64,000 bases of DNA from Termitomyces sp. T153. Lineage: Eukaryota; Basidiomycota; Agaricomycetes; Agaricales; Lyophyllaceae. The stretch is from the NCBI GenBank assembly GCA_018296165.2, contig JACKQL020000045.1, positions 186,001-250,000 of the forward strand. Reading direction: 5' to 3'. A program made the translations under genes and the position numbers. The notes under the pieces were generated by a model that did no database searches, was not told the DNA's origin, and saw nothing but the letters and a program-made list of their open reading frames with translations. Shown piece after piece: positions 42,393 to 54,448 of this stretch; the stretch's first letter is position 1; the number at the start of each line of letters is the position of its first letter.

Positions 42393-43643
42393 TCATGGTT
42401 TACCACAGCTATCAATCACATGTTGCATTGCTTGCTTCTGTTCTGAACCACCAACTCCTGGGACGTCTTCCGGTGCTTCTCCGTCTTGGTTGAGCTTATG
42501 TCAAGGTAACGTCAACAGTGAGAAAAACATTATTCAACTGGAGGAAACCCACGCGGGAACGGTCAGCACCAGCATTGATAAGAACTACTGCGGCCTCGGC
42601 GTGGGCCGAGTCCATTGCCAGATGCAGTGGAGTATTTCCTGATGAGAATAAGGTTTTTGAGGAGTCATGAACAGGAGACATACATACCGACACGATCAGC
42701 CACATTCAAACGAGTTTTAGTGACCCCAGCATTTGAGGTACCCAATAAAAGTCGAATGAAGCCAACTGAACCGGTGGTCGCGGCACGATGGCTTGATTGG
42801 CCAGATATCAGAAGCGTAGAAGCGAAGAGGAGGTGAATACAGACAGAGGCACTTGGTTGGCTTTGTCCTTTGCATTGATCTAAAAAAGAGGTCCAGAACT
42901 CCTCGGTCGTAAACCCGTGCGAGACTCACGTCTGCGCCCCTAGAAATTAGGAGCCTGCCAATCTGGAGCATAACGGTCAGCCTGCAAATGAGGAGTTTGA
43001 CAGTATAACGGCATACATCTATGCGAGACTTGGATGCGGCATAGTGCCTTGAGGAATCGGAAGCCTCGTTACTCGATACGAACCCTTGAAGAAGAAAGAA
43101 TTATAACTTACAAGGGTGTGATTCCTTTGTCGTTCTTCCTGTTCCTCTACACTCAGAGCATATTAGACTTTGAAGGTGACGTGACAGACCTGTTTACGTC
43201 GGCACCAGCACCTACCAGTTCTTTGACGACTTCATCGTGGCCAGCGCTTACTGTTTTAAGCGACAAATAAGTCTCGTTGCAGACACGTACAAGCCATGCA
43301 TCCAAACCTGCAATGTGGAGGGCTGTCCAGCCGCTAATATCGGGTTTATCCACTTCAGCTTTTTGATCGATGAGGAACCTAACAATATCGATCGCTCCAG
43401 AGGACGCAGCCCAATGAAGGGGAGTTCTTTCGTCCTATCGGACAGATTCGTTAGACGAAAAAGTATCATGGTAGTGCTTGATTATATGCCTGATCGAGAC
43501 AATTCACATCCTTTGTGTTTTCCGCCACAAGTGCTCGGAGAAGAGAAAGTTGCTCTAACAATGAAACAGTGATAGGGAATATGAGAATGACAGAAGAACT
43601 ACACACTATTCTGCGCAGCCAAATGTATTGAAGGATTTGACAT
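42393..43643 (-). CDS. NAS6: Proteasome assembly chaperone NAS6 (gankyrin/PSMD10-like), ankyrin repeats
   Basis: A cytosolic/nuclear chaperone that binds the C-terminal domain of proteasomal ATPase Rpt3 during 19S assembly. Exon 1 (43,643-43,607) begins MSNPSIHLAAQN. Then QLSLLRALVAENTKDVN; DERTPLHWAASSGAIDIVRF; KPDISGWTALHIA; SAGHDEVVKELVGAGADVN; IEIGRLLISRGADV-type; GNTPLHLAMDSAHAEAAVVL; and the C terminus DVPGVGGSEQKQAMQHVIDS. About six to seven ankyrin repeats, as in gankyrin, and the final VxGVGGxEQK tail is diagnostic. The intron 43,489-43,435 uses a GC donor (gcatat) to join VNCLDQ to DERTPLHW. Some internal exon borders (42,720-43,150) are approximate. Confidence 0.9.
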
Positions 43644-45471
43644 TCGAGGATCAGAATGATTCCTCCAAGTCTGCTTGAAAGAAAAGTAACTTGGCAAGTA
43701 GTAGCCTCGACACGCGTCCCTCTCGTGATGTGTCATGTGACCCAGATTCTATCTTACTTTCAGAAAAATTGTTGTCCTCGATAACTCAACTGCATCTCGA
43801 TTCTTTGATATGTGCTCGGCAACGCGTTAGAGCTTTCAACAGGACTGTGTCCTGACCTTCATCTGTCTATACACGGACCCAAAAAATCCCTAGCACTGAT
43901 TCACTCTTCATTCGATTCTGGAAACTCAGGGAGCCTTTGCTCAAGATATATCTGGTACTATGGCAGACTATGCGTAGGACATCTTGGTTCTTCGTCAACA
44001 AAGAGAAATGGCATTGAGCTTGATTGTGAATGTCTAGACTCACAAGTTCATTTCGGGATATCGGGGCGGTCGTTATCTCAGGGAATTCTCATTGGACAAG
44101 CCAACAATCGTGATTCAAAGTAATATGCATGCAGCTCAGTCCAGATAATTCGACCTTTTGCCATATCGTTTTATGGCAAGATTAGCTTCTTAATTCTCCT
44201 GCGCCTCAGGACTGCTTCATAGGACGCAAGAGTTACGTCCACGCTAGACTCGATTCCCATTTGTTGTATCAACTTCATTCCTCGATATTGAACCCCATTC
44301 ATTTGTAATGATGGGCTGCTGGACTCAAGTAAACATTGCTTGGTCGAAGGCCCGAGCTTAATGTGGGTGTGTCATTTGACAGTCCTCACAGTCCGCGCTC
44401 TCCTATAGGATGTCAAGAAATAGAGATTAAAACAGACGCCAGGCTTCCAAACGAAATTCCATCACTTGTCTAATTAGGCCAGTATAGCGGTGTCTCAAGA
44501 AGAAGTTTATTTTAGCTGCACTTTTGGTACCATTGACTTCTTTTCCTTTCTTTCCGTAGGGACGAATATTACCACAGAATGGTAGAGGCGATTTGAGATT
44601 CATTCACACCTGCTATTTCAAATACAAGTATGCTGTGTTTTATTGTACAACATCTGTTCTATGGGACCCACAAACGAGCACCAGGCACCGTGACATACTG
44701 AACGGAGCTCCCCATGAGGCAGCCTGCATAGGCCTGGAAAAGGACCGAAACATCTAATGCTTGTTGGTCACATTCCTTTTGGTATATGTCTACGTTTCGT
44801 ACTCATGCACACACCTGCACGGACTCGGAATGAATTATCACCAGGTCAGGGTCTGTAGAAGGTCTACAATTTTTTCTCGATTGACAAGGGGCAAGCAATG
44901 AAGATTTATCAGCGCCACTGGTCCGGAGTAAGAACCCTGTTTAGGCTACTAAATCTTCTTGTCATATCCATAGGAGTATTTCGGTATCTCGGGCGGACAT
45001 GAACAGCATGAGACTAGCCGCCCATTTACTTGGGGTCCTGTGCCAAAAAAATATATTACCATATCCAGTGAGTCTTAGAACAATTGTGTCGGGCGTCGTG
45101 TCACTCAGAAGCGGCATACAATTTCTTCCATTTCTCATCGAAGCCCTCGGAGGTATTTGTAGTCCAGCAGGATCACTACGCATCCTCGGTCACCGCGTCT
45201 TAAAAATAGACGCTCGTGCCAACTTACCTCCCGGCGGAAAAATGCAGGATTACCGAGATACGCGGACGGGATGAATGATTTCGGTTTAGTACAACTCGAC
45301 TGCTAGTGGATAACATTTGAATTGCAGATCATTGGCTTCGTCCGAATAATTCGAAAACATATTTGATCTCGGGTAATTTCTATGTGGTTTGCTGAACATA
45401 TACCTATACAAAATACTGAACATAACAGAAATCATCTCAGGTCATCAGTATAGAGTGCTTAGAGTAAATAG
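43644..45471. other. Intergenic stretch, no gene seen
   Basis: About 1.8 kb. The plus frame at 43,812-44,123 (103 codons) lacks family features or splice continuity. The region includes the NAS6 promoter and the 3' flank of the WOPR gene. Confidence 0.45.
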
Positions 45472-47227
45472 CTAAGAGTCTCCATAATCCTCGACAGCCG
45501 AAAACCCCTCTGGACTTGAAGACAAATAAGAACTTTCATACGAAGATACTGGCTGTGTCTGGATAGAATGAAGCGTAGTATCCACGGGGCTGTCGTTTCC
45601 GTTCGAGGTCCAACCAGTGCCGAAACTATTCGACATCCTATGGTAACCGTTTGTGCCGAAGGGTAGAGATGGACTGGTATTGGGGAAAGATGATTGTGAG
45701 CGCGAATACTTCTCCACGCTCGTCGTCTCTCGAGGGCTCCATGATGGTCGCTGTGGATGATTTTCTCGATTGAAGTGAATGGACTCGGCCTCCCGACGAT
45801 GTAACGCTGAGTTAGAATTCTCTAACAGGGTGTTAGATCGAATGCGCGCACGATCCAACTGATGTACGCTGGTCGGAGGCGAATTGGTGTATGAGTCTGA
45901 TTTCCAGCGCGCCGGTTGGAGATTTCCTCCTGCAGACCACGAGCTAGAGTGGTGCTGTAAGGTGTTTCCCAGGTCCCTGCGACGTGGTAAATTGTGAGGT
46001 GAATGAGTTGTTGGCGAAGGAGATGGAGACCAGGAATCTGCGAACTGGCGATCGACGGGAACGATGCGAAGATTTTCAAGTGCAGCCGGCCATCTCTCAC
46101 CAGTGTTGTCGCGAGAGTACGATGCAGGAGATTGGATGCCGTGATGTTGAGAATATAACGGGTTCCCTGAGCTGAACGATCCTTCTAACCGTGGAGAAAG
46201 CTCAGACTCATCAGAATCGGACGTCCAATGTGACGAGGTAGAAACATGATAAGTAGGTTCCTCAACCTTACATTCCAGTGTTGGAGATTCAAGGTCTTCA
46301 CCTTCACACCTGGAGTTCAAATTCAGCTCATGATTTTGTGGGTTCAGACAGGCGCAACGGAACATACACAAGCCGAGGCTTCCCATCTGGTCCAATTTCC
46401 ACCTTTGGTGGAACCCTGAAGTTTGTGAGGCGAAATATGTGGGGCGGCATGGGCAAGGCCATGATGTCTGGTCGACTTGTCGGCCGCTGTAAAGAAGATA
46501 ATCATTGAATTCTCTTCGATCATCCACCAGCTAACTTACCTTCAGTCTTCCTGACCGAATATCTTCAGAGGTATAGTATGAGATCAGGTGGAGGTCAGAA
46601 CCTTCAATCGTAACAGTGATGGTCTGTGTTGATACTCAGCCAAAGTTCAAGCTGACCAGCCTATAATACCTACTTTCTTAATAAGGCCGTTGATTTTGAA
46701 TGCCCCAGGGTCGCTCGAACCGTGACTCTGTGCTAAACGGCTGGAGCTCCCAAAAGCTACGAGGCTGTGATCGGGTGATCCTCGTCGTCCTGATATACCG
46801 CGCGAAGAATCGAGAGGATACGACTTTTTGTTGCTTCCACGACTACTAGTGCGTTCGTTGATCTCACGATAAACCTGAAGGGGAATACTTCAGTTGTTAA
46901 TCCCAATGAAGAATGCCTATGCCTGCCCTTACCAAGAAGTTTCCAACAATTCGAGACGGCGACCACAACAGACCATCTTAGACCTCCAGTTAGTTGGTGG
47001 ATTGCAGCGGACTAAATCAACTTACCCGTCCAGCGTTTGATTCCACTCTCTTCGACACTGAAGACAAAGACTGCGCCGGGCTTGATCATCGTTCTGCGCT
47101 CTGCGTCATTTAATCGACGAGTTATGCGTGGGATCACTCCTTGACGAGCGGCGTGAATGAGTCGTAAGGCATGAAGGGTTGTTTCCACGTAGCCAGTGAA
47201 GGGGGGAACGTCGGGGTTGCTGGTCAT
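45472..47227 (-). CDS. WOPR-domain (Gti1/Pac2) transcriptional regulator
   Basis: WOPR proteins (Wor1, Ryp1, Gti1, Pac2) are fungal DNA-binding master regulators of morphology and development. Exon 1 from 47,227: FTGYVETTLHALRLIHAARQ, GVIPRITRRLNDAERRTMIK, GAVFVFSVEESGIKRWTDG. Exon 2 gives LLWSPSRIVGNFL, exon 3 VYREINERTSSRGS...FKINGLIKKT, exon 4 ITVTIEGSDLHLISYYTSED with IRSGRLK. This covers both halves of the bipartite domain. The next exon reads MALPMPPHIFRLTNFRVPP, KVEIGPDGKPRLV and is joined by a GTATGT...CCAG intron (46,367-46,310) to CEGEDLESPTLECKVEE and a Ser/Pro/Asn-rich tail ending EDYGDS. The long minus frame entering from 46,527 is misleading: its first 70 codons are out of frame with the spliced product. 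An unusually long gene-poor region lies upstream. Confidence 0.9.
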
Positions 47228-50200
47228 CGTCCGGTAGCTAATCTTGAGGCTGTTAGGCAGGAGTCGGGAGGTTATAGGTAAGCCTAAGAGGTACCTTCCT
47301 TTATGATTGGCCGCAATGGTATTGTTGCATAATCCGATTCATCTCGCCCCAAATCGATTCCACGCGAGTGAAACCAGGCATCCGTCGGCGTTCACCCCCC
47401 TTACGAGCATCCACGTTTTCACAAGTGGGGGTAACGTTACCCGAAGGCCGTTACATAGCTTCCTCTTTACGCCACTTGTCAGCTGCCTTCTTTCCAGGCC
47501 AACGGCGCGGCTCCTCGTTCCGGAAGCTCAATGAGTTGTGCGTTGTCTGTGCAGATAGATATCGTTTTGGAATTAGGAGCCAAGATCCGAGTCGATACGT
47601 ATTTCCCTTCGAGGCTAGATTCCTCACCATCAACCATGTCAGTCCGTCAAACACACACAAATCGAACGTACTCTCCTCCTTCCCGGAATCAGATTTCCAA
47701 AGAGAGGTGTCTACTGTTCGACCCTGACCAGGGGATTTCTATGAGTCTATTAACCCTGGAGCACACCGGCGGCCACGCCGAACTTCTGTACTCGAAGCAT
47801 TGGTCTCCACTCATCGGCGCTCCCAAATCAGTAGCGCGGTTCTCAAATTTCTGAATTCGTTATCAAAACTAGACCATTTAGTTTTTCGTTGGATGTAAAT
47901 AAATGCGTATATCAAGAAAGGGTTGGGTGGCTTGCGTTTAGTCGCGAGTAAAATGGAGCGAACCAAAAGTATCATAATCGATCATGGTCGAATATCGGGA
48001 ACGGACCAAAGCAGAGTCATTAATTCTATACATTGTAGTATGGTGCAAATTTGGGCTTGAATTGGACATTGGCGCTCGATAAACTCCGTTTTCAAAGTTT
48101 CAAATCCAGCTTTTGCTCGGTTTGGAAACAAGCCCCAATCTCAGTGGCTGGTAACTTGTTATACCTTTCAATCAACAAATGATGATCACGATAGGAGATT
48201 CTGGTTGTTGCGGCGATAATATTAGAAGGAATGGGGTCGGTCTAATAAAAGTGGGTCAGACGCCACGTTCTAGGGAAGAATGTTACAATTTGAACCACGT
48301 CCCCGGCTATCTCCCTTCAGGATAATCAGAGATCTATCACCAAAATTAACTCAGGGAGCCATTGTCCCGGAAATGGATGCATTTTTTGTAATCACCAGTG
48401 GGAAAAACGGCCTGAGACCTAACCAAAAGTATCACTGCGCTGATCATTGGGAATCAAGGTGTCTACAGGGTGTCTAGGAGAGCCCAAATTACGGCATATT
48501 GAGCCTGACAGTGCCTTGCTCACAACGACGACACCTTCAAAGTCTATAAAACTGGAAGAAGTATAAGTTTTCTGCCAGCGACCAACCGAGTTTTGGACTG
48601 GCAGACAGCTCCATGCTAAGAAGAATCGAGAATCAAACAGAGCCCTCAAGCGTAACTACTCACAGGTGAATGAAGCGATACATCTGATCCGTCCCAGGGA
48701 CTCACTTTACCAATCATTGTAAAATGTTCTCAGCGTTTCCGTGTTCTTCGCTGATCTTCGAATAAGCCAGTGATAGCACCATAGCTGCCGAAAAATCAAC
48801 CTTGCTTGTGATCAAGATATCGCGTATCTTGCTTGAGGTTAAGCTAGAGAACATTGAGAGAACAAGGTTGAGAGTTCAAAATCTCCGAGTCTGAAAAGCA
48901 ACAGATGTTCACGAAAGTATATAAGTATCATCCAATGCATCATTATTGACATAATGGCAATTTAATCATCGACGGTAATGCTTTCATGTTCTTTTCCACA
49001 GAATTAAAATCTTGTGAGGCCTAGATTCTCACGCGCTGCTGTCGAATATGACGCATCGCCAGAGCAAAATGTTTCGAGCACCACGTAGAACTTGTACGGA
49101 CGTCGAAGACTTCAATCGTATTCTGATCGATCGAATCGATCGAATACAAACAGTAGAACATGATTGTTATTATTCAATCTGAAAGAAAAATGTTTCGATC
49201 GACACCAGTCTCTTCCATAACTCAGGCTTCTTATAGTTTGGGATAGACAAATAATCCTCACTAAACTCGACATTAGCTGAGCAGAGGGCCAACGACATGA
49301 TGCATGGATACTACGCTCTTGAAAATGCCATCGGACAAGATCTTCAATTGGGCCGCATACATTTGCATCATTGGTGATAGCTCTGGAAAGGTCTGGAAAG
49401 GCTATAGGCGCTTGCCGAGAACGTCTCTGTAGTTTGAAGCGTCCGTACATCGTTTATGGGAAAAATGAACAATCTCGTACCAGGGAGGTGACAGACCTCA
49501 TTGGGTTAGTGAGAGGTGGAAAAGTGAGCTTGTCTCATAGTCAGGAGGGAATTGGTAGCGCATCAGCCTGTATTTCACGGCATTGACGTACATGATATTC
49601 ATCGTTCATGAAAGAAAAGATGGTGCGCGACATCAGTCTTCTAAATTTAGCTTGGTCCTGGAAGACTGCGACCTGCGACTAGAGAAATGGTAAGATCAAA
49701 GGACGAGAGGAAAGACTCTTACTTCAGGCAATTGTCCTCCAAAAAAGTCATAGCAATGGTAAGTTGGTTGTGACGTCCAAACCTACGACGAGTATATGGA
49801 TACAGCCAAGTAATATTTCAGATGATCCCGCAGATTAGCCTGCCCAAGAAGTTAGTTCTCGTCCTTCCCGTCGTATCCTGATAACCTGGTTCATTATAAA
49901 TGAGTATGTATATAGCATGCACCAAAGGTAGGCGTACCATGCACAGGCAGTCCTTGATTATAATTCTTTTTTTTTCGAATCCGGTTTAACGCGCGAAATA
50001 TCGCAATCAATTTTGCAGTACGCAGCAAGGCAGCGGCGGGGTAAGCCAGCGTTTCTGACAAACATATAAAGGAAATCGGTTCAAAAGCTTAACGAGAGAT
50101 AAGTGAAATCACTCATCACTGTCGATGGGAAGAAAGGAACCAAAAAATGTCTCCTAAGATACAATCTGCTCCCTAGTCATTCAGGTTGAGCTCTTGTATG

Positions 50201-53200
50201 AACTGTGTAGCGACCATGGCACGCCGGCGAGAGGGGTGGGAAAACTCGTCCTTGACTAATGGGAGAACGCAGCCGAGAAGAGAAGCCCAGCGGCGAGGGA
50301 ATGTTCAATGTGTGCGTACATGCTGTGATCGCCGTCCCTTCTATAGTATAACATACCCATTGGGGATAAGAAGCAAAATAACAATATTCCGCCTCCTGCT
50401 GATGAGTTTCACCTCATCAATCTATCCAGTCAGGCGAGACGACCAGATTTCCATCGGACAGGGGACGACTCAAAAGCAGACCACATCTGAACAATGTCAT
50501 AATCTTGAAGTCCACATCAATCACTGAGCTGAAAGATCGGGTTTCGCCCCGCAACGTCAAACCCATTTTTGCTGTTTCTCTCTGTCATTCATAAATCAAT
50601 GTTACTAAACACAGAGTTCTCTATTTTGTTCAACTTATGATACTTCCCAAGCCCCGTCCCAGGGCTCAGGCTTTGCGTAACAGCCGAACTCTACTAGACG
50701 TCAAGCCGACAGACTCGGCTTGGTTCGGCTTAAGACCCGATGCCCATCACTGCCTTTGTGGATCATGAGAAAATGCTGTCAGTCTTCCAATGTGCGGTGC
50801 TTTGGATGACAGACTAACCCAAAGTCTAAATTGTCCTGCATTGAACTTCCCACTGTAACTGAGATAGTAGCTACTGCTGTTATTAAGAGTCAATCACACA
50901 ATGATTAGGGGAAGTTCAGCTCGAGTGGCGCTGGATTCAGACCGCGTCAAGTCGATGTCACTTACGACGGCATCATAAGCACCGATCTCGTATTCAGCCG
51001 TATATGGCTTAAGTTGGTGGGAACATCATGATATCGAACACTCGGTCGGATGGAACTTCAACTGTACAGAGCTAGAGATAAAGTTGGTTATCGTACAACA
51101 CTTATGTAAGTGCTTCAAGAGCGATCTGAAGATGAATAACAATCGTGCAATTTTCAAGTGATGAAAAATTTAAGGAAATCGATAAAAAAAGTTAACCTGA
51201 TGGAAGAATCGAGGATGAATAATTTCTCTTGTCACTAATCGAGGAGAGAGAGAGGTAAGATCCATCGTTGACTTATTGGCAAGCACAGCACTTGAGAATG
51301 ACCTGTAGTGCAGGCTCAACAATTGAATGTCCTATCTGCAGAGAACTTGCGATTGGATTAGGAAGTTCATAGAATATTCCAGTCAAACCATGAATTGCTC
51401 CCTGGGGCCATATAAGTTATGACGTATTTCCCTTTTTGGGAAGTTCTTATTACTCAGCAGAATTCTCATTGCAAGGCCGAGCTGTTGACTTGTCAGGACT
51501 ACGAATGTTGGCGGTAGCAAATTTCGAGAAGCGAAAAAATGCTGTAGTGGTTAGAAAGTATATCAACGCCATGTAATCGGGTTAATAAATATAGCATAAG
51601 CCCAGTAACATGGCTCAAAGATTTGGACAATCAAAGTTACGCGGGTGATTAGACTCTGTGCTACTGTTCAGTTTTCAAACTTTAAAGCAAAACATAATAT
51701 CTACCCGAGTCTTGTTTGACAGTATCGCGGGTGCCTGGTACCGACGTCGATTTCAGATTGAAGATAAACTGGAATCAATTTTCGGCATGTAAGGACATGA
51801 TGATGGATGACGCAGAATAAGGTGGATATGTAAGTTATCGATAAAATTCGGCAGTAGTGAGTAATAAGATAGTAATTCTGCTGTTTCAGTCCAACAGAAA
51901 AACAATTATGTGAGCTACACTGACCTGAGAAGCCCTCGAACTGTTTCAAAAGTCTCTCCGATAGGTGGACGGTAGACTTGATCCACTTTATTTCTCAGAA
52001 CGGATTGGAGTTTGAAATACTCACAAACTGTTACTATGTTGCTATTATCATATCCATCTCCGCTACACAATATGGCTAAGGTCGTATTGCAAGAATATGC
52101 CATGAGACCTCGTCTGAAAGCGTATCCATCACTAACACTACAATAAGCCCATTATGTACTGTGTTACCAGAAAGGCAAAGACGAAAATAACATTCTTACT
52201 TCGACATCCTGTTATCCGATGATTCGATTGGTATTACTTGGAGGTATCACGAAGAATGACCGATTATGAAACCAACAAAATCTCGGCCCGAGGAAAGGAG
52301 GTCGCGGAGTATGAAAACCGCATTCTCCATTCTCCATCTGACCAGCATTTTTTGAGTCTCTGCGATTGGAACCATTACTCATGTCAAACCGCGTTTGCCG
52401 TACTTGGGATGATTTCGTATACTCAATTTCCCCGCGATTACACCACACAACTTTCTCATGTCCTCTCAAGCCCGTCTTCCTTTCATGGTTCCTGCCAGCC
52501 TGCATCTTCGATCCTATGGATTCTTTAAATGCGCAAAGCGTTCATCTATCTAAGACCAATGGGTCAACCTTTCTGAAATTAAAGTCTTCTGACCATGCTC
52601 AAATTTTCTAGTCCATTCTGCCGCTCCCGATATCGAATGACCAAGTTTTTGATGATGCAGCAAGTTATCGGAATGATACAGTGAGATTGTGAGAAATAGA
52701 TGTGAATCTATCATGATCGCAGACTTGGGGTAAACGTATTCAGCATTCCCTGGGGCAGCGTCTTCTTCGGTCTACAAAAAATAATCTACTGTAGTCACGT
52801 GGGATTGGACGGATTATCGAAGGAAGTAAGTGAACGGCTTTGTGCGCCTTCGTACACTGTTACTTTCATTACTTCGAGGTTTAGCCTTTGAACCTCGTGT
52901 AAGAATTACAGCGCGGATATCTTATCTCCCGATTATCTTGAACGATGTCATGTTTGATAAATCACTTGTTTGCGCTTTTGTGATAGACAATTTTGATTCG
53001 GATCGTCTCCCCTAACACAAAGACTACATGATCAGCGTGATGTTACTACTTTGCCTCAATGTCAGATGGATCGACAAGGCTATCTCATGATTCGTCAACA
53101 GTAGATCTGCTTTCCTTCATAGACATCTTGTCGTCTGACCGAACTCCCGCCATTAGTGTTAGAGATGCTTGTATTTCCTTCAATGACGGTGACAATGTCA

Positions 53201-53818
53201 AACCTTGTCCCTCACGAGACCCTATCAGCTGCGGCTTATCTCCTTGATCTAGGGGTCAATAAGCTATGTCGATTGCTCGAAATGACGTGAACACCATCTG
53301 GTCTCCGAGCTATTTTCATCATCCAATACCCGTCCTCCATGTGGGTGCCCTCGAGGTTGTCATGTGTGGCTTAGTGTTGTTTCAACTTCGTTATCTACGA
53401 TGGTAATCTCGCGCATAACTTCGGACCGTTCTGTTTTGAGAATCATCCCCGCATCTGCCATCGAGTGACATAGTTTGAAATCATGACCGTTTCATCGATA
53501 GGCAGGTCTCGATTTTCACCATCCTGTCCGGCATCAATATCACGGCGACAGTTTGAATTCAACTCTCTGAGTTAGATTATACACTCTGAGGTCTATAATA
53601 TGTTCAGCATGTAAAACATCCTGTTTCACAGAACCCAATTTTGGATTCGGCACTTGACCTGTGTGACAGACAGAATATTTTCAGGGTCTCCGTGACACGT
53701 GACGTGCCGAAGTGTTCGAAAATGGTACAAGTAATCGGAGATTTGTCGTTGTTTGGTTTCAAACCCTAGTCGAATCCCTCGTTTTTTTCCATGCGTTCTA
53801 AACCGATTTAATACAACT
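47228..53818. other. 6.6-kb gene-poor region upstream of the WOPR gene
   Basis: No coding region, tRNA or intact transposon could be supported. Frames such as 49,112-49,450 (-), 50,186-50,527 (+) and 52,212-52,505 (-) lack any family pattern, partner exons or sustained bias. A possible hAT end is at 50,640-50,752, and a GATCGA-rich palindrome at about 49,127-49,143. The WOPR gene and HSBP1 are divergent across it. Long 5' leaders and distal control regions are known for some WOPR genes (Candida WOR1), so it may be regulatory. Confidence 0.55.
50640..50752 (-). repeat. Possible end of a hAT-like non-autonomous element
   Basis: On the minus strand the segment starts CAGTGATGGGCATCGGG, the kind of terminal sequence seen in hAT transposons, followed by Pro/Glu-poor GC-rich direct repeats of the AAGCCGA type. 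No second terminal repeat or 8-bp duplication was found, so this may be a fragment or chance. Confidence 0.3.
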
Positions 53819-54303
53819 ATGCCATCTTCTGCTCTTCCATTGAATTTTGCGACACCTTCGAAATCAGAGGCAGACAAGGACAAGACTCCAACGCCCTCAT
53901 ACAAACAACCTAGTACCGTGAAGCCTTCTGCATTAACACCGGCCGACATATCTAGTCCTCATGAATTGACTGCGTTCGTAAGCCGCAGTGATTTGATATA
54001 AGATTCGCCATATTAGTCTGATTTTATGGAATGAACAGGTAGAAAGCTTACTAGAACAACTAGATGCGAAGTTTGACGAAATGTCTACCCAAATACTTGA
54101 CCGTAGTACGTTTTAATGTGTTTCCTCTCTGTCCTTGACCGAGAAACCTGGTAGTGTCGCAAATGTCAACACGCGTAGATGCTTTGGAGGCGTCAATACA
54201 AGATATCATCAATGGCGATGTAAGCGTGCCACAATCCCCGTCACCAAGCCCAGGAGTTCCTCCAACACCTGCCATTAGAAGAATTGATAGTGAGATTCAA
54301 TGA
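53819..54303 (+). CDS. Heat shock factor-binding protein 1-like protein
   Basis: Three exons: 53,819-53,977, 54,039-54,105 and from about 54,154 to 54,303. The joined product has a 50-residue Ser/Thr/Pro/Lys-rich leader (MPSSALPLNFATP...), then HELTAFVESLLEQLDAKFDE, MSTQILDRMSQMSTRVDALE, ASIQDIINGD, which is the HSBP1 coiled coil with its heptad leucines/methionines, and a short Ser/Pro tail. HSBP1 trimers bind the HSF1 trimerisation zone and damp heat-shock transcription in animals. In fungi the role is inferred only. The leader is longer than in animal HSBP1 (about 76 aa). Both introns are GT-AG with phase agreement. Confidence 0.88.
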
Positions 54304-54448
54304 AAATCGCTTTGGTACGATTTTGTCATTGTCAGCTGTTACCCTACTAATTTTCTGATCTAATCACCAGTAATTTTAACATTGTACACTACCATACAAT
54401 TACCATTTCCTCAAAGACTTTTTGGCTACCGTTGATAATCGCCTTCGC

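Noticed and set aside
46690..46760. A tRNA-like T-arm (gctcgaaccgtgactc)
   Set aside because: It lies inside a WOPR exon and no cloverleaf could be drawn around it.
49112..49450. Minus-strand 112-codon ORF in the WOPR upstream region
   Set aside because: No domain pattern, irregular composition and no exon context; chance ORFs of this size are common here.
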